64,000 nucleotides of DNA from Pseudomonas kielensis (GTDB taxonomy: Bacteria > Pseudomonadota > Gammaproteobacteria > Pseudomonadales > Pseudomonadaceae): the NCBI RefSeq assembly GCF_014236655.1, contig NZ_JACMYG010000002.1, positions 62,001-126,000 of the forward strand, written 5' to 3'. A program made the position numbers and the translations under genes. Every line of letters starts with the position of its first letter. Positions within the stretch are counted from its first letter, which is position 1. The notes under the pieces were generated by a model that did not search any database, was not told the origin of the DNA, and saw nothing but the letters and a program-made list of their open reading frames with translations. Shown here in pieces: positions 51,820 through 60,333 of the stretch.

Positions 51820-52398
51820 ATGAGACGCCACCTGTTTTTGGCCACGCTGCTGTTGCTCGGGGTGGGCGGCTACACCTCGGACCTGTTCGCCGACGAGTCG
51901 CCGGCGCTGAGTGCATTCGGCACGGTGCAGAAGGTGTTCCAGAGCCCGCGCTGCCAGAACTGCCATATCCCCGGGGATGCGCCTTTGCAGTTCGATGCCG
52001 GGCTGACCCACGGCATGAGTGTGGTGCGTGGGGTGGAGGGCAAGGGGGCTGCCGGATTGCCCTGTGCCACCTGTCATGGCGAGTCCAATCCACCGGCCAG
52101 CTATGGCCCCCACGCGCCACCGGGCGCCCCGCACTGGAGCCTGCCGCCGGCGGCACACAAAATGGCCTGGATCGGGCTGCCGGCCGATCAGTTGTGCCAG
52201 ATGATCAAGGACCGTTCGAGCAACGGCGACCGCGACTTTGCCGCGTTGATCAAGCATGTCAGCGACGACAAGCTGGTGCTCTGGGGCTGGAACCCCGGCG
52301 GCAACCGAGCCCCGGTACCGGTGCCCCACGATGTGTTCGTCAGCCAGTTCAAAGTGTGGGCCGAGGCGGGTGGGCCTTGTCCGGTGGTGGGGAGTTAG
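51820..52398 (+). CDS. Periplasmic dihaem c-type cytochrome, partner of the molybdenum hydroxylase
   Basis: A 192-residue exported protein with a Sec signal (~1-24) and two haem-binding motifs, CQNCH (45-49) and CATCH (82-86). Met and His residues further on (HKMAWIGLP, QMIKDRSSNGDRD) may serve as distal ligands. The first motif is close to the N-terminus, as in isoquinoline-oxidoreductase-linked cytochromes. It completes a three-gene unit in which electrons would pass from the molybdenum centre through the FeS subunit to this cytochrome and the respiratory chain. Confidence 0.87.
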   Translation: MRRHLFLATLLLLGVGGYTSDLFADESPALSAFGTVQKVFQSPRCQNCHIPGDAPLQFDAGLTHGMSVVRGVEGKGAAGLPCATCHGESNPPASYGPHAPPGAPHWSLPPAAHKMAWIGLPADQLCQMIKDRSSNGDRDFAALIKHVSDDKLVLWGWNPGGNRAPVPVPHDVFVSQFKVWAEAGGPCPVVGS

Positions 52399-52486
52399 AG
52401 GGCTGTTGATCTTGGTTCTATCCCGGGCAAGCCCAGTCCCACACATGTGCTGGGTGTACGCGAGACCTACGGCCAGCCAAAAACAC

Positions 52487-52510
52487 TGTAGGAGCGAGCT
52501 TGCTCGCGAT
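52487..52510. repeat. Pseudomonas REP element
   Basis: TGTAGGAGCGAGC followed by TTGCTCGCGAT is the classical REP hairpin sequence of fluorescent pseudomonads. It lies between the convergent ends of the cytochrome and topB genes, the usual location for REP elements. Confidence 0.85.
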
Positions 52511-52573
52511 GGGGCCAGTGCATTCAACATCGCTGGCACCTGACCCACTGCCTACACGTTCAGCAGTTGCCAT

Positions 52574-54517
52574 TCAGGCCTTGGGCTTGGCCTTGCGTTT
52601 GCCGGTCGTTGCGGCTTTGCGTGAGGGGCTCTTGCGTTTGCCTTTCCAGGGTGTCGCGCCTTTGCCGGCCGGGCTTGCCGGGCCGCTGATGGTCAGGCGC
52701 AGGCCGGTGCAGCGGCCCACTTGCTTGCTCATCCAGGCGGCCTGCTTGGCGACGAACTCTTCCAGGCTCATTTCACCGCTCTGCACCATGTCCAGGGCTT
52801 GTTCCCAGATGGCCGTGGTGCCGGGATCGGCGATGGCTCGGGGGACGGCGTCGATCAGGCTGAAGGCCGCCGGTGTGGCAGCCAGCGCCTTGCCGTGCTT
52901 GACCAGGTAACCGCGGTCCAGCAGCCCCTGGATGATTCCCGCGCGGGTGGCTTCGGTGCCGATGCCGGTGGTGTCCTTGAGTTTTTGCTTGAGCAGCGGG
53001 TCCTGCACCAGCTTGGCCACGTTTTTCATGGCCTTGATCAGGTCGCCCTCGGTAAACGGCTTGGGTGGTTGGGTCCACAGGTCCTTGAGATTGACGTCGG
53101 CAACCGGATAGTCGCTGCCCTGGGTCAGGGGCGGCAGGTTTTGCGGGGCGGCGGCTTCGCGTCCCTTGGCGGCTGCCAGAGCCTCGGGCATGGCGCGTTT
53201 CCAGCCCGGCTCCACCACCTGCTTGCCCACTGCGCGCAGAGCGTGGCCGGCACAGTCGAAGTCGGCCTGGGTGCGGTCGTACTCATGGTTGGGCAGGAAC
53301 TGCGCCAGGTAGCGCGCGCGAATCAAGGTGTAGACCGCCCGGTGCTTGCCGCTCAGGCGCTCGAAATTGTGCGCGGCGGCGGTGGGGATGATGCCGTGGT
53401 GGGCGCTGACCTTGGCGTCGTTCCAGGCCCGGGAGCGGCGTTGCGGCTCCAGGTGCTGGAGCAACGGCGCCAGGCTTGGGTCCGCGCGGCCCAGGGCCTG
53501 CAGAATCGCCGGTGCTTCGCCGTGCTGGCTCACGGGCAGGTAGCCGCAGTCGCTGCGTGGGTAGGTGATGACTTTATGGGTTTCGTACAGCGCCTGGGCC
53601 ACGTCGAGGGTTTCCTGGGCCCCCAGGCCGAGTTTTTTCGAGCAGATTTCCTGCAGGGTGCCAAGGTCGAAGGGCAGTGGCGCGACCTCCCGCACCCGCT
53701 CGGTGCGCAGCTTGACCAGGCGCGCACTGGCGGCAGTGCGCATGGCTTGCGCCGCTTGCTGGGCCAACGCTTGATTGAGGCAACGGTCCTGTTCATCGCA
53801 CAGGTCCGACGGCGCCCGCCATTGGGCGGTAAACGGGGTCGCGTCGTGCAGCAATTGCACGTCGATCGCCCAATAGGGCACTGGCACGAAGTCGGCGATG
53901 CTGCGGTCGCGGTCCACCACCAGGCGCAGGGTCGGGGTTTGCACTCGACCCACCGGCAGGACGCCCTGGTAACCGGACTGGCGCCCGAGCAGGGTGAACA
54001 GCCGGCTCATGTTCATGCCGATCAACCAGTCGGCCCGCGAGCGACCCAGTGCCGAGTGATACAGGCTGAAAGTCTCCGCTCCCGGCTTGAGGGCCGCCAG
54101 GGCCTTGCGGATCGAGGCATCGTCGAGCGCCGACAACCACAGCCGCTGGATCGGCCCGCGGTAGCGACAGTGCTCCACCAGTTCGCGGGCAATCATTTCG
54201 CCCTCACGGTCGGCGTCGGTGGCGATCACCAGTTCCTGGGCCTCACCCAACAGCCGCTTGACCGCCTTGAACTGGCTGGCGGTCTTGGGCTTGACCAGCA
54301 TCTTCCACTTTTCGGGAATGATCGGCAGGTCTGCCAGCACCCAGCGTTTATAGCGGGCGTCGTAGGCATCCGGTGGCGCGGTTTCCAGCAGGTGGCCGAT
54401 GCACCAGGTGACGGTGATCCCCGTCCCCAGCCAGCAGCCATCGCCACGCCGGCTGGCGCCGAGCACCGCGGCAATGTCTTTGGCCTGGGAAGGTTTTTCA
54501 CACAGATACAGACGCAT
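52574..54517 (-). CDS. topB: DNA topoisomerase III
   Basis: Type IA topoisomerase that decatenates and unlinks DNA, 647 residues. The N-terminus MRLYLCEKPSQAKDIAAVLG and Toprim-domain IATDADREGEMIARELVEH give the metal-binding site. The catalytic tyrosine is in KVITYPRSDCGYLP. The TGIGTEATRAGIIQGLLDRGYL motif follows, and the Lys/Arg-rich tail (residues ~610-647) binds DNA. ATG 54517 gives the standard start; an ATG at 54526 adds three residues. A LexA-like box lies 70 bp upstream and overlaps a TTGACT sequence, so SOS control is possible. It is not linked to a plasmid or ICE backbone here. Confidence 0.93.
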   Translation of the reverse strand: MRLYLCEKPSQAKDIAAVLGASRRGDGCWLGTGITVTWCIGHLLETAPPDAYDARYKRWVLADLPIIPEKWKMLVKPKTASQFKAVKRLLGEAQELVIATDADREGEMIARELVEHCRYRGPIQRLWLSALDDASIRKALAALKPGAETFSLYHSALGRSRADWLIGMNMSRLFTLLGRQSGYQGVLPVGRVQTPTLRLVVDRDRSIADFVPVPYWAIDVQLLHDATPFTAQWRAPSDLCDEQDRCLNQALAQQAAQAMRTAASARLVKLRTERVREVAPLPFDLGTLQEICSKKLGLGAQETLDVAQALYETHKVITYPRSDCGYLPVSQHGEAPAILQALGRADPSLAPLLQHLEPQRRSRAWNDAKVSAHHGIIPTAAAHNFERLSGKHRAVYTLIRARYLAQFLPNHEYDRTQADFDCAGHALRAVGKQVVEPGWKRAMPEALAAAKGREAAAPQNLPPLTQGSDYPVADVNLKDLWTQPPKPFTEGDLIKAMKNVAKLVQDPLLKQKLKDTTGIGTEATRAGIIQGLLDRGYLVKHGKALAATPAAFSLIDAVPRAIADPGTTAIWEQALDMVQSGEMSLEEFVAKQAAWMSKQVGRCTGLRLTISGPASPAGKGATPWKGKRKSPSRKAATTGKRKAKPKA

Positions 54518-54586
54518 ATCGACCATCAGTCTTCAGGTAACAAGCTGCACAGCATGCGCGGTGCGGCGGCCTGGATCAATCTTTAT

Positions 54587-54602
54587 CTGTATGGATGTAC
54601 AG
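54587..54602. promoter_or_regulatory. LexA-like (SOS) box between topB and the porin gene
   Basis: CTGTATGGATGTACAG has the CTG-N10-CAG form of the LexA operator and matches CTGTATATATATACAG at 13 of 16 positions. In the topB direction it overlaps a TTGACT hexamer. The porin start at 54774 is 170 bp away, so topB is the closer candidate target. Confidence 0.55.
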
Positions 54603-54773
54603 TCAAAGGCGTTGCCGGCCATTGCGCCCGACACCACGCCCGTGCATGACGAAATTGTCATTCGCCCATCATCTTCACGTTATCTCGTGCTTGCCACGAT
54701 ATCGCTCGGCGGACCTGGGGCGCCCGGCCCCGCACTACAACAAGACTTTGCGCCAAACATTCAGGAGCGAAAG

Positions 54774-56099
54774 ATGAATAACAACACAACATTGACCCTG
54801 GCGGCGATAGCCGCGCTGGCCGGTTCCGGCGCTTCACTGGCGGTGGCCGAAGAGAAGCCCGAAGGTTTTGTCGAGGGCAGCAGCCTGACGGTGCTCAACC
54901 GCAACTACTACTTCAACCGTGATCACCGCAACGGCCAGTCCAGCCCTACGGGCAATGGTTATTCCGAGGCCTGGGCACAAGGGATTATCAGCAAGTTCGA
55001 ATCGGGATTCACACAGGGCACCGTGGGTGTCGGGGTGGATGCCTTCGCCATGATCGGCCTGAAACTGGACACCGGCGACGGGCGCAATGGCGCACGCAGT
55101 TCGTTCGATGTACTGCCGGTCGACGCCCGGGGCGAGGCCCGCGATGAATACTCCAAGCTGGGTGGCGCGGCGAAAATCCGGGCGTTTGATACGGTGGTCA
55201 AGGTGGGCGATGTGTTTCCTGCCACGCCGGTGGTGGCTGCCGGGGATTCGCGACTGCTGCCGGAAAGTTTCACCGGGGTCACGGCCAGCAACACCAGCCT
55301 GGAGGGCCTGACGCTGCAGGGCGGTCGTCTGCACGCAATGAGCCAGCCGGTTTCGAGCAACATGCGCGACAACTTCGCAACCTTTTATGCCGGGCCGGTC
55401 AACTCGCCTTGGGTGGCGTACTTCGGCGGCGACTACAGCCTCAACCGGCACGTCAGCGTCAGCCTGTATTCCAGCCGACTGAAGGACGCCTGGAATCAGT
55501 ACTACGCCGGTACGACCCTGAGTTATCCGCTGGGCGAGGAGGTCTCGCTGTTCGGTGGCTTGAACTATTACAAGGCGGTGGATGAGGGCCAGCAGTTGCT
55601 GGGCCGGTTCGACAACAACATCTGGAGTGCCAAGGCCGGGGTGAAGTTCGGTGCCCACAGCCTGGCGCTGTCCCACCAGCGCAATAACGGCAACGATGAC
55701 TTCGACTACCTGCGGCAGTCGGACTCGATCTTCCTCGACAACTCGATCCAGTACAGCGACTTCAACTCGCCCAAGGAGCGTTCGTGGATGGTGCGTTATG
55801 ACCTGGACATGACCACTTACGGAGTCCCGGGCCTGAGTTTCATGACCCGTTATGGTCGCGGCAGTGATGCCGACTACTCCAACGCCAACACGGTGTACAT
55901 GCGCCGCGATGCCGAGGGCAATCCGTTGACGGACCAGAAGCGCTGGGAGCGGGATATCGAAGTCAAATACGTGGTGCAGTCCGGTTCGCTCAAGGATCTG
56001 TCGTTGCGCGTGCGCCAGGCGAACACCCGGGCCACGGCATTCGAGTCGGACCTGGACGAAGTCCGGCTGATTGTCGAATACCCTTTGGCAATTCTTTGA
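54774..56099 (+). CDS. OprD-family outer-membrane porin
   Basis: Substrate-specific outer-membrane channel of 441 residues with a signal peptide (~1-25, ending SLAVA). The OprD pattern is clear: FVEGSSLTVLNRNYYFNRD at the N-terminus, GYSEAWAQGIISKFESGFTQGTVGVGVDAF, and the C-terminal strand RLIVEYPLAIL. AGGAGCGAAAG precedes the ATG at 54774. The family imports amino acids, small peptides, aromatic acids or carbapenems, depending on the member. No neighbouring catabolic gene points to a substrate. Confidence 0.9.
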   Translation: MNNNTTLTLAAIAALAGSGASLAVAEEKPEGFVEGSSLTVLNRNYYFNRDHRNGQSSPTGNGYSEAWAQGIISKFESGFTQGTVGVGVDAFAMIGLKLDTGDGRNGARSSFDVLPVDARGEARDEYSKLGGAAKIRAFDTVVKVGDVFPATPVVAAGDSRLLPESFTGVTASNTSLEGLTLQGGRLHAMSQPVSSNMRDNFATFYAGPVNSPWVAYFGGDYSLNRHVSVSLYSSRLKDAWNQYYAGTTLSYPLGEEVSLFGGLNYYKAVDEGQQLLGRFDNNIWSAKAGVKFGAHSLALSHQRNNGNDDFDYLRQSDSIFLDNSIQYSDFNSPKERSWMVRYDLDMTTYGVPGLSFMTRYGRGSDADYSNANTVYMRRDAEGNPLTDQKRWERDIEVKYVVQSGSLKDLSLRVRQANTRATAFESDLDEVRLIVEYPLAIL

Positions 56100-56272
56100 T
56101 AGTGGGGCATGGGATGAGCCGTATAGGGCCGTTTGAATAGCCAACCTATCAAGAATGTAATGTCCCGCCCATGCTCCTGTTAACTTGGCTTTTTTATACT
56201 TGTCGGCAAGCCAAAGACTTGAAGGCCAATAGGTCGGCGAGTCATTCCGATGATGGTAAGAGGAAGCCTGTC

Positions 56273-56488
56273 ATGAAACTTGTGAAGTTCGTGTTTATTA
56301 CGGTAGTTGCCGTGGCCAGCAGCAGTGTATTTGCCGAAGGGGGCGCCGAGCGTTCTCAGCAATACCTGGCAGCGTTCAAACTGAGTCAGCAACAAGTGCA
56401 CGGTACTTCGAGCACGGTTGATGTCCAGTCGACGGCCAACGCGGACTCACAGGATGAGGGCAAGCAGGGCAAGAACTCGGAGGGTTGA
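56273..56488 (+). CDS. 71-residue exported peptide beside the czc locus
   Basis: A small secreted protein with a signal peptide (VKFVFITVVAVASSSVFA, cleaved at about residue 21) and a ~50-residue mature part rich in Gln, Ser and Asp/Glu (QQYLAAFKLSQQQV, then a hydrophilic tail). AGAGGAAG precedes the ATG at 56273, and a strong terminator follows at 56553, so it forms its own transcription unit. It shares the short exported style of the DUF2790 protein on the other strand. The function is unknown; a link to metal response is contextual. Confidence 0.6.
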   Translation: MKLVKFVFITVVAVASSSVFAEGGAERSQQYLAAFKLSQQQVHGTSSTVDVQSTANADSQDEGKQGKNSEG

Positions 56489-56552
56489 TCAGCGTTCACA
56501 GTGTCCATTCACCTTGGTAGCGTCTTGCTCCTTTGGAAGAGGTGAATTTTTC

Positions 56553-56577
56553 AGCGTCCTTCGGGACGCTTTTTTTT
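56553..56577 (+). terminator. Strong intrinsic terminator after the 71-residue gene
   Basis: Stem AGCGTCC/GGACGCT with a UUCG tetraloop, followed by T7-T8. This is an ideal rho-independent terminator 64 bp past the stop. Confidence 0.93.
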
Positions 56578-56604
56578 GCTCTGCGGATTGTTGCGGCTGC
56601 CATA

Positions 56605-56636
56605 GCCGCTGGAGCGAGTGCGCTCGCTCCAGCGGC
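56605..56636. repeat. Perfect 14-bp inverted repeat
   Basis: GCCGCTGGAGCGAG and its exact complement enclose a 4-base loop, giving a very stable hairpin 27 bp from the stop of the convergent DUF2790 gene. There is no U run. The GGAGCGAG core resembles the REP stem. Confidence 0.6.
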
Positions 56637-56663
56637 GGGCGGACGTTGCCGGGCTCAGTGGGG

Positions 56664-56996
56664 TCAACCGCCGCGACGGCTGCAGTCGCCGGCGATGGTG
56701 TAGCGCAGGGTATTGAGTTGCCCGCGGGTGTCTTCATAGGTCATCTGCGCCGGCACGGGCCCGCAGGACTTTATCGGGGGAGTGACATTCACCACTTTGG
56801 CCACATCCAGTTTCATGCCATAGGCATATTCCTTGACGATGGGTTGTTCCTTGCCTTGTTGGGCGGCATAGCGCTGCATGGCCATCTGATTGTTCTGCAT
56901 CATCGTTTCAAATCGCCTGTCGCCGCCACTTTCGGCGAGGGCGTTAGTGGAAACAATCAGTGCCGCGGTGAGGCTGATAAGTTGGCTGAGTTTCAT
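56664..56996 (-). CDS. DUF2790 exported protein
   Basis: A 110-residue periplasmic protein with a signal peptide (~1-21, ending ALA) and the Pseudomonas DUF2790 domain: VKEYAYGMKLDVAKVVNV, then CGPVPAQMTYEDTRGQ, ending in a Cys (AGDCSRRGG). The two cysteines probably pair. Small DUF2790 proteins of pseudomonads tend to be metal-responsive, and this one lies downstream of czcA with a terminator between them. Its mature domain is ~60 residues after a longer linker (FETMMQNNQMAMQRYAAQQG) that is Met/Gln-rich, which could bind soft metals (inference). Confidence 0.78.
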   Translation of the reverse strand: MKLSQLISLTAALIVSTNALAESGGDRRFETMMQNNQMAMQRYAAQQGKEQPIVKEYAYGMKLDVAKVVNVTPPIKSCGPVPAQMTYEDTRGQLNTLRYTIAGDCSRRGG

Positions 56997-57097
56997 GTCG
57001 ATGACCTCGGTTAAATAAAGCGGAATATTATCAATGCCGACCTTTCGTCGACGTGGCGATGCGATGACAGATCAGTCATGTAAATATCTCGAGCACT

Positions 57098-57127
57098 AAA
57101 AAACCCGCAGCCATTAATGACTGCGGG
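57098..57127 (-). terminator. Intrinsic terminator of the czcCBA operon
   Basis: Read on the minus strand: CCCGCAG...CTGCGGG 7-bp stem followed by TTTTTT. It lies 30 bp beyond the czcA stop. Confidence 0.9.
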
Positions 57128-57157
57128 CAAGTAAGCACAAACGGATTAGTGCACGGG

Positions 57158-60100
57158 TTATTCGCTCACTGCCTCTTCATCCCGCCGATGGGCCCAGTGA
57201 TACAGCGCCGGCAATATCAATAACGTGAGGGCCGTCGACGACAGGATTCCACCGATCACCACGGTGGCCAGGGGCCGTTGGACCTCGGCACCGGTACCGG
57301 TTGCCAGGGCCATGGGAATGAAGCCCAGGGACGCCACCAGCGCGGTCATCAACACCGGACGCAAGCGCGTCAAGGCGCCTTCGTTGACGGCCACACCAAG
57401 GGATAGACCTTGCTCGCGCAGGTTGCGGATGAAGGCGATCATCACCAGGCCGTTGAGCACTGCCACTCCGGACAGGGCGATGAATCCCACGCCGGCGGAG
57501 ATCGACAGTGGAATGTCCCGCAGCCACAGCGCCATTACGCCACCGGTCAACGCGAACGGAATCCCGGTGAACACCAACAAGCCATCCTTGAGGTTGTTGA
57601 ACATCATGAAGAGCAGCGCGAACACCAGCAGCAAGGCCACCGGCACCACAATCTGCAGGCGCTTGGCTGCCGACTGCAACTGCTCGAACTGGCCTCCCCA
57701 GGTGGTCCAGTAACCGGCAGGAATCTGCACCTGCTGCTCGATCCGGGCACTGGCCTGCTGCACGAACGAACCGATATCGCGGCCACGCACGTTGGCACTG
57801 ACAATCACCAGGCGCTTGCCATTCTCGCGACTGACCTGGTTTGGCCCGAGCACCAGATCCAGGCTGGCAACGTCCGCCAGGGCGATGAAGCCGATGGTGT
57901 CGGCGCTGCCGTTGAGCAGGGCGGGTACTGGGATCAGCAGCTTCGACAGGCCCTCGACGTCCTTGCGCATGGCGTCGGACAAACGCACCACCATGTCGAA
58001 GCGCCGATCACCTTCATACAGGATGCCGGCCTGGCGTCCGCCAACCGCCACCGCAATGGTGTCTTGCACATCACCGACGTTGAGCCCGTAACGCGCGGCC
58101 TTGTCGCGGTCGATATTGATGGTCAGTACCGGCAGGCCAGTGGTCTGTTCGACCTTGACCTCCGAGGCGCCATCGATGGTTTGCAAGGTCGCCGCAATTT
58201 TCGTCGCGGTGCTGTTGAGTACGTCCATGTCGTCACCGAAGACCTTGACCGCGACGTCGCTACGCACCCCGGAAATCAGCTCGTTGAAGCGCAGCTGGAT
58301 CGGTTGCGACAACTCATAGTTACTGCCCGGCAACAGCGCCGTCACCCGCTGGATATCGGCGATCAGCGCCTCGCGGCTTTTGTTCGGGTCGGGCCACTGT
58401 TGCTGCGGCTTGAGCATCACGTAGCTGTCGGAGATGTTGGGCGGCATCGGGTCGGAGGCGATCTCGGCGGTGCCGGTGCGGGCGAACACACGCTGCACTT
58501 CGGGGATCTTTTCCAGCAGCAGTGTTTCCAGGCGCTGTTGCATGTCCACTGATTGGCTCAGGCTGGTGCCCGGTACGCGCAAGGCTTGCAGGGCGAAGTC
58601 GCCTTCGCTGAGGCTGGGCACGAACTCACTGCCCATGCGGCTGGCGACCACCGTGCAGACGCCGATCATCGCGAGCGCCAGGGCGAACGCCAGTTGGCGG
58701 TGCCCCATGACCCAATCCAGCGCCGGCGCATAGGCCCGGCGCGCGCCGCGCATGACCAGGTTCTCGCCTTCCTTGACCTTGCCGGTGACAAACATCGCGA
58801 TGGCCGCCGGCACGAAGGTCACCGAGAGCAGCATGGCGCCGAGCAGGGCAATCACCACGGTGAACGCCATTGGATGGAACATTTTGCCCTCGACCCCGGT
58901 CAGGGCGAAGATCGGCAAGTACACCACCATGATGATCAACTGGCCGTAGATCAGCGGCCGTCGTGCTTCCCTGGCTGCCGCGAAGACTTCATGAAAGCGC
59001 TCGGAGCGCGTGAGAATACGGCCATGTTGCTGCTGGGCGTGGGCCAGACGGCGGATGGCGTTCTCGACGATGACCACTGCACCGTCGACGATAATGCCGA
59101 AGTCCAGCGCGCCGAGGCTCATCAGGTTGGCGCTGACCTTGTTGGTGAACATGCCGGTGAAGGTGAAGAGCATGGCCAGGGGGATCACCATGGCGGTGAT
59201 CAGCGCAGCGCGGATATTGCCCAGGAACAGGAACAAGATGGCGATCACCAGGATCGCGCCTTCGATCAAGTTTTTCTTGACCGTGGCAATGGCTTTGTCG
59301 ACCAGCGTGGTGCGGTCATACACCGTCACTGCGACCACGCCCTGAGGCAGGGTCCGGTTGATTTGTTCAAGCTTGCTGGCCACCGCTTGCGACACCGTTC
59401 GGCTGTTTTCGCCGATCAGCATGAACACCGTGCCGAGTACCACTTCCCGGCCGTTTTCAGTGGCAGCACCGGTGCGTAATTCACGGCCGATGTCGACACT
59501 GGCGACGTTCTTGATCCGGATCGGTGTGCCGTCGACATTGGCCATGACGATGTTGGCGATGTCATCGAGACTCGCCACCTGGCCGGGAGCGCGAATCAGC
59601 AACTGCTCCCCACTGCGCTCGATGTACCCGGCACCGACGTTGGCGTTGTTGCGTTCCAGTGCGCTCACCAGGTCAGTCAACGTCAGCTTGTAGGCGGCCA
59701 GGCGCTTGGGGTCGGGGGCAACCTGATACTCCTTGGCAAAGCCGCCGATGGTGTTGATCTCCGCCACGCCGGGCACATTGCGCAGTTGCGGCTTGATGAT
59801 CCAGTCCTGGATCACCCGCAGATCGGTGGGGGTGTAGGCGCTGCCGTCCTCCTTGCGTGCATCGGCCGTGGCTTCCACGGTCCACAGGAAAATCTCCCCG
59901 AGTCCCGTGGAGATGGGGCCCATGACGGCCTCGACGCCCGGAGGCAGTTGCTCCTTGGCCACCTGCAGCCGTTCATTGACCAATTGCCGGGCGAAGAACA
60001 GGTCGGTGCCTTCCTTGAAGATCACCGTCACTTGCGACAGCCCGGAACGTGACAGCGAACGGGTCTGTTCCAGCGCCGGCAACCCGGCCATGGCCGTCTC

Positions 60101-60307
60101 GATGGGGAAGGTGATGCGCTGCTCGGTTTCCAGCGGCGAGAACCCGGCGGCCGCGGTGTTGATCTGCACCTGGACGTTGGTGATGTCCGGCACGGCGTCG
60201 ATCGGCAACTTCTGGTAGCTGGCGATACCCAGGCCAGCCATGAGTAGAACCGCGAGCAGCACGATGATGCGCTGCTCGATGGCGAATTGGATCAGGCGTT
60301 CGAACAT
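57158..60307 (-). CDS. czcA: Heavy-metal efflux RND pump CzcA
   Basis: Inner-membrane proton-driven pump of 1049 residues in the HME (heavy metal efflux) RND group. It opens with the family's LIQFAIEQRIIVLLAVLLMAG and DAVPDITNVQVQIN. The proton-relay motif is DFGIIVDGAVVIVENAIRR, with a single Asp-Gly pattern that distinguishes metal pumps from the DD drug pump at 12.7-15.9 kb. It exports Co2+, Zn2+ and Cd2+ in the model system. It is the last gene of czcC-czcB-czcA, with 26 bp to czcB and its own terminator at 57098. Confidence 0.94.
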   Translation of the reverse strand: MFERLIQFAIEQRIIVLLAVLLMAGLGIASYQKLPIDAVPDITNVQVQINTAAAGFSPLETEQRITFPIETAMAGLPALEQTRSLSRSGLSQVTVIFKEGTDLFFARQLVNERLQVAKEQLPPGVEAVMGPISTGLGEIFLWTVEATADARKEDGSAYTPTDLRVIQDWIIKPQLRNVPGVAEINTIGGFAKEYQVAPDPKRLAAYKLTLTDLVSALERNNANVGAGYIERSGEQLLIRAPGQVASLDDIANIVMANVDGTPIRIKNVASVDIGRELRTGAATENGREVVLGTVFMLIGENSRTVSQAVASKLEQINRTLPQGVVAVTVYDRTTLVDKAIATVKKNLIEGAILVIAILFLFLGNIRAALITAMVIPLAMLFTFTGMFTNKVSANLMSLGALDFGIIVDGAVVIVENAIRRLAHAQQQHGRILTRSERFHEVFAAAREARRPLIYGQLIIMVVYLPIFALTGVEGKMFHPMAFTVVIALLGAMLLSVTFVPAAIAMFVTGKVKEGENLVMRGARRAYAPALDWVMGHRQLAFALALAMIGVCTVVASRMGSEFVPSLSEGDFALQALRVPGTSLSQSVDMQQRLETLLLEKIPEVQRVFARTGTAEIASDPMPPNISDSYVMLKPQQQWPDPNKSREALIADIQRVTALLPGSNYELSQPIQLRFNELISGVRSDVAVKVFGDDMDVLNSTATKIAATLQTIDGASEVKVEQTTGLPVLTINIDRDKAARYGLNVGDVQDTIAVAVGGRQAGILYEGDRRFDMVVRLSDAMRKDVEGLSKLLIPVPALLNGSADTIGFIALADVASLDLVLGPNQVSRENGKRLVIVSANVRGRDIGSFVQQASARIEQQVQIPAGYWTTWGGQFEQLQSAAKRLQIVVPVALLLVFALLFMMFNNLKDGLLVFTGIPFALTGGVMALWLRDIPLSISAGVGFIALSGVAVLNGLVMIAFIRNLREQGLSLGVAVNEGALTRLRPVLMTALVASLGFIPMALATGTGAEVQRPLATVVIGGILSSTALTLLILPALYHWAHRRDEEAVSE

Positions 60308-60333
60308 GAGGACCTTCTTGTGCCGATAGCGGA

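Noticed and set aside
54595..54777. 60-codon frame between topB and the porin gene
   Set aside because: It overlaps the LexA-like box and the porin SD and has no signal or domain.
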